From positions 309,711 through 373,710 of the forward strand of contig NZ_LMEW01000031.1 of NCBI RefSeq assembly GCF_001426525.1: a stretch of 64,000 bases of DNA, in the 5' to 3' direction. The translations under genes and the position numbers were made by a program. The notes below the pieces were generated by a model. It saw nothing but the letters and a program-made list of their open reading frames with translations. It made no database searches and was not told the DNA's origin. Positions 16,704 through 26,346 of the stretch are shown in pieces; the stretch's first letter is position 1; each line of letters begins with the position of its first letter. Source of the stretch: Massilia sp. Root133. GTDB taxonomy: Bacteria; Pseudomonadota; Gammaproteobacteria; Burkholderiales; Burkholderiaceae_D.

Positions 16704-18445
16704 CGCGAACAAGGAAACGCGGTTGGCGAGAGCTCATCGTTTTGCTTGCAGCTCTCGCCTGTGCAGGTACCTGGGCCGCTGGCCAGGTCCGCAGCATACG
16801 GGACAGATCCGAGGTGGCAAAAATGACGGGAAAGATGAAAACGGTATGCGTCGGACGGTACCTGGTCGACGTTCCTGGCGAGGCCGATGTCAGCTTGTCG
16901 GGCGAAAGGATATCCGGGTTCGCGATCGACTCCGTCGAGGAAGACGAGGCCACATTCCGTGGGCGGGTGGCGGCACGCGAGGCAGAGATCGCGGCACGCG
17001 GCCGCGATCACGACGACAGCGGCGAAGGCGGGATGCTCGACGCCCATGACCTCCGTATTCCCGGGGTCACCGGGCGAAGCTTCGTTTACGGCCGCAGCCG
17101 CGGGCATATGATGAACGGGGATCGCCGGATCGATATGGAATCGGTGTCGATCGAAGTCCATGCGCACATGAACGGTTTGAGTTTCACGATGTCTGCGTCG
17201 TCGAAGCAGGCGCAAGGTGTCAAGGACGCAGAAACGCTGCTGGCACGATTGCAAGTGCGCGGCACGGACGAGATTCCGCGTGGTCCCGGGTTCTGCATCT
17301 GGCGAGGGGTCTTCGCGGAACCTTTGCCGGAACATGAGAACGAACATGTCACCCTGCATCTCGGCCTGCCTGGCCATCCGGACATGGGATTGGCATTCGA
17401 CGTCATGCCTGCTGGTCGCACTGACCGCAGCTTGCTTGTCCGTGTCGCCGATATCGACGCAGACGCCAGCGCCGATGAAATGCTGCGCGTGACAAAGCTG
17501 CGCTCGGGCAAGCGGAGCATCAATGGCATTGACGGGGAAGAGGTCCTGGAGCGCGTCCGCGAACTGAATTTCACGACGGGCTATAGCTTCATGTGGGAGG
17601 CGCATGGGGTCGGCAATGATCACTTGCAGCCGTACTTGCTGCTTAACATGGAAACCGGCACAAACCCGAGCCCCGGGGGAAAACCTGTCGATTCCAGTCT
17701 TCATGAAGACGCCGTGCTCGAGCTTTGGGACAGCATTTCGTCCAGCATCCGCCTGCGCAAGTCCGATTCGCCGCCGCCAACGGATCCGCCGCCGGAACCG
17801 CCCGGACCGAAACTGGGTGCGTTGGCGACTGCCGGAGAAATCTGTCCGCAATCCGGCTGGTGGAAATGCCGCGAAGGCGGCCCCGGCGTGGACGTACACG
17901 GCGGATCGGTCCAATGGATACGCAAAGGCGACCGCATGCCACAGGCGCTGCTGCTACCGCGCCAGACGCTGTGGCAAAAGCTGCGCGGTCTCCAGCCGAG
18001 CATCGAACCGTCGCAGCCGACGACGTGGAGGCTGGTCGATCAACGGCTACGTCCCCGTACGCCAATGCTGGTCACCCTTGCCCCGCCGGGACCGGGCAGT
18101 CTCGCCCTGGAAGGCGAAGCCGACCCCGTCCAGGAAGCCGCTCTCGGCACGAACGTCAGGACCGGTGAAATCTGTCCGGCGAGCGGCTGGTGGCGTTGCG
18201 GGGAGGCGCATGCGCTCGACGGCACGCGCTGGTTCCCGCGCGGAAGCACGCTTCCGGCTGCGACCTTCCAGGTAGCCGTGGGCATGTTCGGGCGTTCGGC
18301 CGGTCCGGAAGTGATCCAGCGACGCAGTACGTGGCAACTGATGCGCATCGCCGAAGCCGAACGCGTCGCACTTTTCGCCGGGTCCGTACAGGACGGACAA
18401 CCCGTGCCCGGGCCGCCGCCAATGGGACCATCGACGCTCGCCTGA
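16700..18445 (+). CDS. T6SS immunity protein, Tli4 family, with duplicated C-terminal module
   Basis: The 581-residue protein starts with a basic, hydrophobic leader (about residues 1-30), consistent with export to the periplasm, where lipase effectors act. The Tli4 N-terminal pattern C-V-G-R-Y-L-V-D-V-P lies near residue 49. After a proline-rich linker (about 355-372) come two copies of a module opening G-E-I-C-P-x-S-G-W-W-x-C, at 379 and 489. Each copy ends with T-W-x-L. It should bind and block the lipase encoded upstream. The gene has A/T-richer codon use than the core genes around it. Confidence 0.85.
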   Translation: MTRTRKRGWRELIVLLAALACAGTWAAGQVRSIRDRSEVAKMTGKMKTVCVGRYLVDVPGEADVSLSGERISGFAIDSVEEDEATFRGRVAAREAEIAARGRDHDDSGEGGMLDAHDLRIPGVTGRSFVYGRSRGHMMNGDRRIDMESVSIEVHAHMNGLSFTMSASSKQAQGVKDAETLLARLQVRGTDEIPRGPGFCIWRGVFAEPLPEHENEHVTLHLGLPGHPDMGLAFDVMPAGRTDRSLLVRVADIDADASADEMLRVTKLRSGKRSINGIDGEEVLERVRELNFTTGYSFMWEAHGVGNDHLQPYLLLNMETGTNPSPGGKPVDSSLHEDAVLELWDSISSSIRLRKSDSPPPTDPPPEPPGPKLGALATAGEICPQSGWWKCREGGPGVDVHGGSVQWIRKGDRMPQALLLPRQTLWQKLRGLQPSIEPSQPTTWRLVDQRLRPRTPMLVTLAPPGPGSLALEGEADPVQEAALGTNVRTGEICPASGWWRCGEAHALDGTRWFPRGSTLPAATFQVAVGMFGRSAGPEVIQRRSTWQLMRIAEAERVALFAGSVQDGQPVPGPPPMGPSTLA

Positions 18446-18473
18446 GCCTTTGTCATTGGCAGTGCTGTTCGGT

Positions 18474-18600
18474 ATTTTATAAATGAAATCCATTTCATGC
18501 TGGCCGCGTCCGTTTTCGTATCGACGGATATCGCGCTTTGGCTTGATCGCCAGTGCTGGCCGCGTCGGTTTTTTATAAATGATATCCATTTTTGTATCGG
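18474..18600. repeat. imperfect direct repeat with palindromic cores upstream of the TonB receptor
   Basis: TTTATAAATGAAATCCATTT (from 18476) and TTTATAAATGATATCCATTT (from 18573) are near-identical blocks about 97 bases apart. Each has a CTGGCCGCGTC neighbour (18499 and 18555). The first block contains a perfect inverted repeat ATGAAAT-CC-ATTTCAT (18483-18498); the second keeps AAATG-N5-CATTT. The motif sits 100-220 bases before the receptor gene and could be a paired operator. The 250-base region holds no gene. Confidence 0.6.
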
Positions 18601-18695
18601 AGGACGAAAAAAAGGAATTGGATGGTAGCGTGTAACATCCCTAGGATGATTTTTCACACTATTCAAGGTGTGATAAAAATCATAACGGAGATCTC

Positions 18696-21647
18696 ATGAC
18701 CATTCGACCCGCCAGGCGCAGCGAGGCCCAGCCTCCACAACCCTATCCCTTGAAACTGTCCACCGCAGCATTGCTCGGAGCAGGCCTGATCAGCGCCGCA
18801 ACCGTCTGCGCGCAGGAAGCAGCGCCCGCTCCCAAGGCCGTCGACAATGTGGTGACGGTGACCGGTTCGCGCATCGCGGCGCGCGGCTTCAACCAGCCCA
18901 CCCCGACCACGACGTTGACCGCCGACGATATCGAAAAATCGGCCGAGCCGAACATCTTCAACACCATCGCCCAGCTGCCGGCGCTGCAGGGCAGCACGGG
19001 CAGCCAGGTGCTGACGTACAGCACGTCGAGCGGCCAACAGGGACTGAGTGCGTTCAGCCTGCGCGGCCTGGGCGCGTTCCGCACGCTGACGCTGCTCGAC
19101 GGCCAGCGCGTGGTGCCGGCCAATGTCACCGGCGTCACCGACATCAGCCAGTTTCCACAATTGCTGGTCAAGCGCGTCGACGTGGTCACCGGCGGCGCGT
19201 CGGCCTCGTATGGCTCGGACGCGGTCGGCGGCGTCGTCAACTTCATCACGGACAAGAAATTCAAGGGCTTCAAGGCCAACATCGAGGGTGGCGAGACCAC
19301 CTACCACGATGACAAGAACGTCACGCTGCAGGCGGCATGGGGCCGCGGCTTCCTGGACGACAAGCTGCATGTCGTGGTCAGCGTGGAGCGCAGCAAGGAG
19401 GATGGCATACCGCCCAACGGCTTCGGCGCCGGCCCGGGCCCGAACGGCCGCACCGCGTTCAAGGCGCCGGCCTTTCAAACGCGTCCGTTTGCCCAGACCA
19501 CCGACGGCAAGCCGCAAATCTACGACATCCGTAACGCCCAGAATTACCAATACAACCTCTATGGCCTGATCACCTCCGGCCCGCTGCAAGGCACGGCCTT
19601 CGGCGATGGCGGCGTGCCGTACAAGTTCAACTACGGTTCCAACGGCGTGCCCGACGGTAAGGGCGGCGTGAGCGGCTGTATCAGCCCGTTCTGCGTGGGC
19701 GGCGACCTGTCTGGCGTGTCGGCCAATACCACGACGCTGGCCTCGGAGCTCAAGCGCGAGAACGCCTACACCCGCATCGGCTATGCGATCAATGACGACC
19801 ACGAGATCTACATGACGATCAACGCGGCCGAGGTCAATTCGCAGAACCAGCCCAATGGCGGGGCGCCGAAAAACGCCAACCTCACCATCCAGTGCGACAA
19901 TCCGTTCCTGCCCGCCTCGATCGCGGCAGCCTGCGCGGCCAACAACATCACCAGCTTCCAGTACGGCACCGCCAACGCGAATCTTCCGAAATACATCAGC
20001 GTCGTGCCGACCCGTCGCATGGCGCGCTACGTGATCGGCGCCGACGGCCGCTTCGATGCCGGCGGTACGACCTGGTCGTACAACGGCTACTACCAGCGCG
20101 GCATCAACCGCACCGACCTGTACGTCAACAACATCACGCTGACGCCGCGCTATAACGCCGCGATCGACGCCATCCGTCTGCCCGACGGCAGCATCGTCTG
20201 CCGCAACGTCGTCGCGCGCAATTCGGGGTGCCAGCCCCTCAACATCATCGGCAACGTCCCGCAGAGCACCGGTGCGCTGGCCTATGTGATGCCGCCGAAC
20301 GGCCCGCAGCAGCACGCCCGCCAGACCCAGGATGTGGCCAGCTTCAACGTCAGCGGCGAGCCGCTCGCGCTGTGGGCCGGTCCGCTGGCCGTCGCCACCG
20401 GTCTCGAGTACCGCAGGGAGGCCTATACCGTGCGCGCCGACCCGTACGGCAACGGCGTCACGGCGGACAGCCCGAATTCGCCCGCCTACCCGGCCGATCC
20501 GCTGCTGAACACGTCGTCCGGCGCGAACTGGTTTGCGGGCAATTACCACAACGGCTCGGGCGCCTATTCCGTGCGCGAAGCGTACCTGGAAGTCAATCTG
20601 CCGCTGTTCAAGTCGGCTGGGCTCGGCGAAGCCAACCTGAACGTGGCGGGACGCGGCACCAGTTACAGCACCGCCGGCAACGCCAAGACCTGGAAGATAG
20701 GCGGAACCTGGAAAACGAGCATCGACGGGGTGCGCCTGCGGGCCGTCACCTCGCGCGACGTGCGTGCGCCCAATCTGAGCGAACTGTTCGCGCCGGTCGT
20801 GATCACCAACAACGTCGTGAACCACAAAGGCACGACCTTGACGGTGCAGCAGCAGGTCACCGGGAACCCGGCGCTCAAGCCGGAGGTCGCGCGCAGCACC
20901 GAGCTGGGCATCGTCCTCGCGCAACCGCGCTGGGCGCCGGGTTTCAGTGCCTCGTTCGACTATTACACGATCAAGGTGAACGGCGTCATTTCGACGCTGG
21001 GCCTGCAGCAGGAGGTCGACCTGTGCGACGCCGGGCACCAGGACCTGTGCGCGGCCATGGTGCTCGACAGCGCCGTGCCGACGAATAACTACGTGCGCCT
21101 GCAGCAATTCAACCTGGCGTCGCTCAAGCTCAAGGGCTATGACATCGAGACCTCGTACCGCGGCAGCATGGCCGGCCTGGGCCTGCCCGGCATGTTCACG
21201 CTGCGCGCGCTGGCCACGCATACGATCGACAACATCACGGACTCGGGCGTACCCGGCACCATTCCGACGCAGGGGGCGGGCGTCAACATGGGCACCACGC
21301 CGCGCTGGAAGCTGCTGGCCTCTCAGGGCTGGTCGTCGGACAGCGGCAGCCTGACGCTGAGCGAGCGCTGGATCAGCAACGGTGTCTACAGCAATGAGTA
21401 CATCGAGTGCCAGACCAACTGTCCGGTCTCCACGCCTATCCACCAGACCATCGACAACAACCACATGAAAGGCGTGTTGTATGTCGACCTGGGCGCAACC
21501 TACAAGGTGTCGGAGAACGTCATGGCCTATGCCAAGATCGACAACCTGGCCAACCGCAACGCGCCGACCTCGGGCAATGGCATCAACCCGTCTCTGTACG
21601 ACCTGTTCGGTCGCATGTATCGCGCCGGCGTGCGATTCACGTTCTGA
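18696..21647 (+). CDS. TonB-dependent outer-membrane receptor
   Basis: The 983-residue protein has an extended leader (signal about residues 20-41, ending V-C-A-Q-E). A plug domain follows, with the V-V-T-V-T-G-S-R-I TonB-box-like start, S-L-R-G-L-G and V-V-T-G-G-A-S-A-S-Y-G-S-D-A-V-G-G-V. The long beta-barrel ends R-A-G-V-R-F-T-F, the terminal Phe being typical of outer-membrane proteins. R-A-P-N-L-S-E-L-F in the barrel is a hallmark. It imports an unknown ligand with TonB energy; this branch is common among glycan or peptide-related receptors. A GGAG site lies before the ATG. No transporter or regulator gene adjoins it. Confidence 0.93.
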   Translation: MTIRPARRSEAQPPQPYPLKLSTAALLGAGLISAATVCAQEAAPAPKAVDNVVTVTGSRIAARGFNQPTPTTTLTADDIEKSAEPNIFNTIAQLPALQGSTGSQVLTYSTSSGQQGLSAFSLRGLGAFRTLTLLDGQRVVPANVTGVTDISQFPQLLVKRVDVVTGGASASYGSDAVGGVVNFITDKKFKGFKANIEGGETTYHDDKNVTLQAAWGRGFLDDKLHVVVSVERSKEDGIPPNGFGAGPGPNGRTAFKAPAFQTRPFAQTTDGKPQIYDIRNAQNYQYNLYGLITSGPLQGTAFGDGGVPYKFNYGSNGVPDGKGGVSGCISPFCVGGDLSGVSANTTTLASELKRENAYTRIGYAINDDHEIYMTINAAEVNSQNQPNGGAPKNANLTIQCDNPFLPASIAAACAANNITSFQYGTANANLPKYISVVPTRRMARYVIGADGRFDAGGTTWSYNGYYQRGINRTDLYVNNITLTPRYNAAIDAIRLPDGSIVCRNVVARNSGCQPLNIIGNVPQSTGALAYVMPPNGPQQHARQTQDVASFNVSGEPLALWAGPLAVATGLEYRREAYTVRADPYGNGVTADSPNSPAYPADPLLNTSSGANWFAGNYHNGSGAYSVREAYLEVNLPLFKSAGLGEANLNVAGRGTSYSTAGNAKTWKIGGTWKTSIDGVRLRAVTSRDVRAPNLSELFAPVVITNNVVNHKGTTLTVQQQVTGNPALKPEVARSTELGIVLAQPRWAPGFSASFDYYTIKVNGVISTLGLQQEVDLCDAGHQDLCAAMVLDSAVPTNNYVRLQQFNLASLKLKGYDIETSYRGSMAGLGLPGMFTLRALATHTIDNITDSGVPGTIPTQGAGVNMGTTPRWKLLASQGWSSDSGSLTLSERWISNGVYSNEYIECQTNCPVSTPIHQTIDNNHMKGVLYVDLGATYKVSENVMAYAKIDNLANRNAPTSGNGINPSLYDLFGRMYRAGVRFTF

Positions 21648-21772
21648 GTCGAGTGGCGCCGCCGCAGCGCTCTTCAGCTGTGGCAGCTCAACAGAGGGTG
21701 TGGTAGCGCCGCTTCGGCCGTCCGCGCTGCGTAAGATATGCGCTGGACAGTGCCAGACGAAAGGCAGGCGCC

Positions 21773-24139
21773 ATGCGGATCGCGATATGCAGCTTTGTCG
21801 CCGGCGTCGCGTGGCTGCAGTGCCGGGCTGCGCTTCCCACATGGAGCGCGCTGGCATTCGGGGCGGTCTTGCTGCTGGCCTGCCTCATGGTTCGGCGACC
21901 GCGGCGGCGGATCCCCCTGTTGATTACCGGCGGCGCACTGTTGGGTTTCGGCTGGGCGGCGTTCCTCGCGGGCGGCGCGCTCGCGGACCAACTGGCGGCG
22001 GTGGACGAGGGGCGCGACGTCACCCTGGTGGGCACCATCGATAATCTGCCCTATCGCTTCGATGGTGGTGTGCGCTTCAATTTCGCGGTCGAGCACGTCG
22101 TCGGTGGCGCGCTGAAGGTGCCACGGCGCGTAGCGCTCTCCTGGTATTCGGGCTCGCGCAACACGGTTGCCACGGTCGGCGACGTCCAGCCGGGCCAGCG
22201 CTGGCAATTGACGGTGCGCCTGCAGCGCCCGCACGGCAACGCAAACCCGGGCGGATTCGATTACGAAGCGTGGCTGCTGGAACAGGGCGTGCGCGCCACC
22301 GGCTATGTGCGCGCCGACGACGGCAACCGGCTGCTGGACGCGTTCGTGGCCGCTCCCGGCGCGGTCGTCGAGCGCGTCCGCGCGGCGCTGCGCGCGCGCA
22401 TCCAGGCCGCACTCGCGGGACGCACGTACGCGGGCGTGGTCGTGGCACTGGTGATCGGCGACCAGCGCGGCATCGAGCAGGCCGACTGGCAGGTGTTCAA
22501 CCGCACCGGCATCGGTCACCTCATTTCGATCTCGGGCCTGCACATCACGATGATCGCGGGACTCGCCGCGTGGGCCGTCTCGGCGTTGTGGCGCCGCTCG
22601 TTCTTCACCGATGCGCGCCTGCCGCTGCGCCTGCCGGCACAGAAGGCCGCCGCGCTGGCCGGCAACGTCGTCGCCTTGCTGTACGTGCTGCTGGCCGGCT
22701 TCGGCGTGCCGGCACAACGCACGCTGTACATGCTGTCCGTCGTCGCGCTCGCGTTGTGGATGGGGCGTCTCGCGGCCGTGTCGCACGTGTTGTGCACGGC
22801 GCTCGCGGTGGTCGTGCTGCTCGATCCGTGGGCCGTGCTGTGGCCGGGGTTCTGGCTGTCGTTCGGGGCCGTGGCCGTCATCCTGTTCGCGGGGCATGGC
22901 CGCATCGGGCCGCCGCCCACGGGCCCGCGCGGCGCGCTGCTGCTGGCCGGACGGACGCAATGGGCCGTCACGGCGGGACTGGTGCCGTTGACGTTGCTGT
23001 TGTTCGGCCAGGTGTCGATCGTGAGCCCGGTCGCGAATGCGGTGGCGATCCCGCTCGTCAGCTTCGTCGTGACGCCGCTCGCGCTGGCCGGCAGCCTGGT
23101 TCCCGGGCCGCCGGGCGACTGGCTGCTCCTGCTCGCGCACTGGACGGTGGAGATGCTCGCCTGGCTGCTGCGGCTGATGGCCGGCTGGCCCGGTGCCGTG
23201 TGGCGCGCGCCGGCGCCGCAGGCGTGGGTGTTCGCGCTGGGACTCGGCGGCATCCTGTGGATGCTGATGCCGCGCGGCTGGCCGCACCGCTGGGCCGGGG
23301 CCGTCGCGCTGCTGCCGATGCTGTTGCAGCGCCCGGACCATCCACGCGACAACACCTTTCGCGTGACCGCGTTCGATGTCGGCCAGGGCATGGCGCTGCT
23401 CGTCGAAACGGAGCGGCACCGCCTGCTGTACGACACCGGTCCCGCGTACGCCCCGGGCGCGGACGGCGGCAGCCGCGTGATCCTGCCGTACCTGCGGATG
23501 CGCGGCATCGCCACGCTCGACGGGATCGTCGTCAGCCATGGCGACAAGGACCACACGGGCGGGGCGCTGGCGGTGCTGGAAGGCGTCGACGCGGGCTGGC
23601 TCGCCTCGTCGCTGCCCGCCGATCACGCGATCGTCCGCGCCGTGCGCCGCCACGTGCGCTGCAGCGCCGGCCAGCATTGGGAATGGGACGGCATCGCGTT
23701 CGACATGCTGCATCCGACGCCGGCCAGCTACGATGACGCGCACCTGAAGACGAATGCGCGCAGCTGCACGCTGCGCATCAGCAATGGCCGGCGCACGGTG
23801 CTGCTGGCCGGCGACATCGAGGCGGCGCAGGAAGCGGCGCTGGTCGATCGTGCAGCGGATCGCCTGCACGCGGACGTCCTGCTGGCGCCGCACCATGGCA
23901 GCGGCACGTCGTCCACGCCGGCCTTCCTGCAGACGGTACGTCCGGACATCGCGCTCTTCCAGGTCGGATACCGCAACCGCTATCACCATCCGAAGCCCGA
24001 AGTCTACGACCGCTACGGCACGCTCGGCGCCCTGCGCCTGCGGACCGACGACGCGGGCGCGCTGACGCTGGACTTCGGCGCCGACGTGGCCTGGCGCGGC
24101 TACAGGAACGAGCACGCGCGCTACTGGTACGGGCGCTGA
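21773..24139 (+). CDS. comEC: DNA internalisation protein ComEC/Rec2
   Basis: The 788-residue membrane protein has the three ComEC parts: an N-terminal periplasmic OB-like domain (about 70-190), a multi-helix Competence domain (about 225-500, with I-S-I-S-G-L-H-I-T-M) and a C-terminal metallo-beta-lactamase-like domain (about 525-760, with F-D-V-G-Q-G and V-S-H-G-D-K-D-H-T-G-G). ComEC forms the inner-membrane channel for single-stranded DNA in natural transformation. The H-x-x-x-D-H motif is complete, so nuclease activity is plausible. Its stop touches the stop of the opposite histidine kinase gene with no bases between. No comEA is nearby. Confidence 0.94.
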   Translation: MRIAICSFVAGVAWLQCRAALPTWSALAFGAVLLLACLMVRRPRRRIPLLITGGALLGFGWAAFLAGGALADQLAAVDEGRDVTLVGTIDNLPYRFDGGVRFNFAVEHVVGGALKVPRRVALSWYSGSRNTVATVGDVQPGQRWQLTVRLQRPHGNANPGGFDYEAWLLEQGVRATGYVRADDGNRLLDAFVAAPGAVVERVRAALRARIQAALAGRTYAGVVVALVIGDQRGIEQADWQVFNRTGIGHLISISGLHITMIAGLAAWAVSALWRRSFFTDARLPLRLPAQKAAALAGNVVALLYVLLAGFGVPAQRTLYMLSVVALALWMGRLAAVSHVLCTALAVVVLLDPWAVLWPGFWLSFGAVAVILFAGHGRIGPPPTGPRGALLLAGRTQWAVTAGLVPLTLLLFGQVSIVSPVANAVAIPLVSFVVTPLALAGSLVPGPPGDWLLLLAHWTVEMLAWLLRLMAGWPGAVWRAPAPQAWVFALGLGGILWMLMPRGWPHRWAGAVALLPMLLQRPDHPRDNTFRVTAFDVGQGMALLVETERHRLLYDTGPAYAPGADGGSRVILPYLRMRGIATLDGIVVSHGDKDHTGGALAVLEGVDAGWLASSLPADHAIVRAVRRHVRCSAGQHWEWDGIAFDMLHPTPASYDDAHLKTNARSCTLRISNGRRTVLLAGDIEAAQEAALVDRAADRLHADVLLAPHHGSGTSSTPAFLQTVRPDIALFQVGYRNRYHHPKPEVYDRYGTLGALRLRTDDAGALTLDFGADVAWRGYRNEHARYWYGR

Positions 24140-25606
24140 TTACGCCACGCGCGGCAGCGTGATCGTGACGCGCAAGCCGCCTTCGGGCCGGTTGGCGGCC
24201 GAGATCCGTCCGCCATGCGTCTCCACGACCCGCTTGGCGATCGCGAGTCCGAGCCCATGGCCGTCGACGTTGTTGAGCGTGGGGTTGGAGCGGAAGAACG
24301 GTTCGAACACGTCGCCCAGGTGTTCGGGCGCGATGCCCTGGCCCTTGTCGAGGACTTCGATGTGAACGAGGTCGCCGTCCGGATGCAGGCAGACGTTCAC
24401 GGGGCCGCCCGCGCCGTGCTTGACGGCGTTGCGCACGATGTTCTCGACGGCGCTCCACAGCAGGTCCGGGGCGCCGCGCACCGTGACCGGTTCCGGCGCG
24501 TCGACCTCCACCACCGCGCCGGCTTCGAAGCGGGCATCGTCGGCGATCTGGTCGACCATCTCGACGAGGTCGACGGGCTCGGTGGCGGGCAGCGTCGTCG
24601 CCGCTTCCAGGCGCGACAATGTCAGCAGCTCGCCGACGAGGCGGTCCATGCGTACGCTTTCGCGCTCGATGCGTTCGAGCGACGCCTGCAGGCGGTCCGG
24701 CCGCTGGTGCGCGAGGCCGATGGCGGCCTGCAGGCGCGCGAGCGGCGAACGCAGTTCGTGCGAGACGTCGTGCAGCAGGCGGCGCTGGCCATCCATCAGG
24801 GCGCGCAGCTGGGCGCTCATGCGGTCGAAATCCTGGCCCAGTTCCGCCAACTCGTCGCCGATGAGGCGCGGCGCCGCGTGGGCGAATTTCGGCGCGAGGT
24901 CGCCCGCCGAGGCGGCGTCGAAGGCGCGCTGCAGGGCGCGGATCGGGCGCGAGAAATACCAGGCGAGGAGGGCGGCGAACAGGAGGCTGGCCAGCGTGGC
25001 GGCGACGATGGGCAGCCAGGGGCCCACGTGCCGGCTGAATTCCGGCGGCAGGCCGAACCAGCCGCCACCCGGGCCGCCCGGGCCGCCGGGTCCGCCGTCC
25101 ATGCGCGCGCCCGGGTCGCCGTCGCCTGGGCCGGCCGGCGGCGGCCCGGCGCCCGGTCCGGTGCCGAAGCCGCGCGGACCCGGACCGTCCATGCCCGGCA
25201 CATGCCATGCGCGCGAGGCGAAGGCCGTGTAGCGGCGGCCGTCGGCGCCCGTCAGGTGGGCGACGGCATGGGTGTGGCCGTCGCCGTTCAGGTTGCGCTC
25301 GACTTCCTCGCGCAGCCTGGCGGGCACGGGCCGGTCGAGCAGTTCGTGGCCCTGCTCGTCGAGAACGTACAAATGCATGCGGCGGCTCCCGGCGGCGAGG
25401 TCGCGCAACGCGTCGATGCCACCGTGCTTCAGCGTCGCGGCGGCTGCGTCCAGCATGATCGTCGCGGGGGGACTCTTGTCGAGCGTGGGTTCGCCGCCGC
25501 GCTGGCGCGCCTGGTCGCGCAGCCACAAGGTGCCGCCGACGCCGATCGTGGCCGCCACCTGGGCCAGCAGGATGGACAGGAAAAACTTCCAGAACAGCCG
25601 GCCCAT
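24140..25606 (-). CDS. CpxA-like sensor histidine kinase with Pro/Gly-rich periplasmic segment
   Basis: This 488-residue kinase has two membrane segments (about 5-27 and 219-240), a periplasmic domain, a HAMP domain (about 240-290), the H-box H-D-V-S-H283-E-L-R-S-P-L, and a catalytic domain with N (E-N-I-V-R-N-A-V-K-H), D-K-G-Q-G-I-A, F-E-P-F-F-R and G-H-G-L-G-L motifs. Between about 153 and 200 the sensor part carries an unusual low-complexity Gly/Pro stretch with G-P-G-G-P-G-G repeats. It follows the response regulator gene by 2 bases and belongs to the Cpx-type envelope-stress group, supported by the CpxP-like gene and CpxR box beyond the regulator. Confidence 0.9.
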   Translation of the reverse strand: MGRLFWKFFLSILLAQVAATIGVGGTLWLRDQARQRGGEPTLDKSPPATIMLDAAAATLKHGGIDALRDLAAGSRRMHLYVLDEQGHELLDRPVPARLREEVERNLNGDGHTHAVAHLTGADGRRYTAFASRAWHVPGMDGPGPRGFGTGPGAGPPPAGPGDGDPGARMDGGPGGPGGPGGGWFGLPPEFSRHVGPWLPIVAATLASLLFAALLAWYFSRPIRALQRAFDAASAGDLAPKFAHAAPRLIGDELAELGQDFDRMSAQLRALMDGQRRLLHDVSHELRSPLARLQAAIGLAHQRPDRLQASLERIERESVRMDRLVGELLTLSRLEAATTLPATEPVDLVEMVDQIADDARFEAGAVVEVDAPEPVTVRGAPDLLWSAVENIVRNAVKHGAGGPVNVCLHPDGDLVHIEVLDKGQGIAPEHLGDVFEPFFRSNPTLNNVDGHGLGLAIAKRVVETHGGRISAANRPEGGLRVTITLPRVA

Positions 25607-25608
25607 CG

Positions 25609-26295
25609 CTACTCGCGGATCAGCTGGTAGCCGAGACGGTAGACGGTCTGCAGGCAGGAACGCCCGTCGGACAGCGTGCCCAGTTTATGGCGCAGGCTCG
25701 ACAGGTGGACGTCGATGTTGCGGTCGAAGCGGGCCAGCGGGCGGCCCAGTCCCTGCTCGGAGAGGTCGTTCTTGCTGACCGGACGGCCCGCATTGCGCGC
25801 CAGGACTTCGAGCAGGTTGAATTCGGTGCTGGTCAGGTCCAGCGGCTGGCTGTCCCACATGGCGCGGCGCTGCTCCGGCAGCATCGTCAGCTTGCCGACG
25901 GTGAGCGTGATGCCGGGACCGTCGTTAGGCGAGCTTTGCGTGCGGCGCAGGATGGCGCGCACGCGCGCCGTGAGTTCGCGCGGCGTGCAGGGCTTCGTGA
26001 CGTAGTCGTCGGCGCCCAGTTCGAGGCCGAGGATGCGGTCGGCGTCGTCGCCGCGCCCCGTCAGCATCAGGATCGGCATGCGGCTGGCGGCGCGGATGCG
26101 GCGCAGCGTCTCGATGCCGTTCATGCGGGGCATCATCACGTCGAGGATGGCGATCGCGTACTGGCCGGTCAGCGCTTCGCGCGCGCCCGTCTCGCCGTCG
26201 TGGGCGCAGGCGACGCGAAAGCCTTCCTGTTCCAGGTATTCGGAAAACATGCCGACCAGTTCGGTGTCGTCGTCGATAAGCAGGACTTGGTTCAT
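25609..26295 (-). CDS. OmpR-family response regulator (CpxR-like)
   Basis: This 228-residue regulator has a receiver domain (acidic D8-D9-D10 cluster, phospho-acceptor D52 in L-D-V-M-M-P, and the K in V-T-K-P) and a C-terminal winged-helix DNA-binding domain ending Y-R-L-G-Y-Q-L-I-R-E. It is the first gene of a regulator-kinase operon. The operon runs divergently from a CpxP/Spy-like gene, and a perfect GTAAA-N5-GTAAA CpxR box lies between them. I therefore infer a CpxR orthologue that controls both its own operon and the periplasmic protein. Confidence 0.9.
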   Translation of the reverse strand: MNQVLLIDDDTELVGMFSEYLEQEGFRVACAHDGETGAREALTGQYAIAILDVMMPRMNGIETLRRIRAASRMPILMLTGRGDDADRILGLELGADDYVTKPCTPRELTARVRAILRRTQSSPNDGPGITLTVGKLTMLPEQRRAMWDSQPLDLTSTEFNLLEVLARNAGRPVSKNDLSEQGLGRPLARFDRNIDVHLSSLRHKLGTLSDGRSCLQTVYRLGYQLIRE

Positions 26296-26346
26296 GTTCG
26301 CATCTTAGCGCAGCGCGGCTGTGCCGGCCACGACCGCCGCCGGCTC

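Noticed and set aside
18663..21857. 1064-residue minus-strand frame opposite the TonB receptor
   Set aside because: Same cause; composition is typical of a reverse-frame shadow and the plus strand carries a full receptor with ends and motifs.
21674..24115. 813-residue minus-strand frame opposite comEC
   Set aside because: Shadow of comEC; Gln/Arg/His-rich with no domain.
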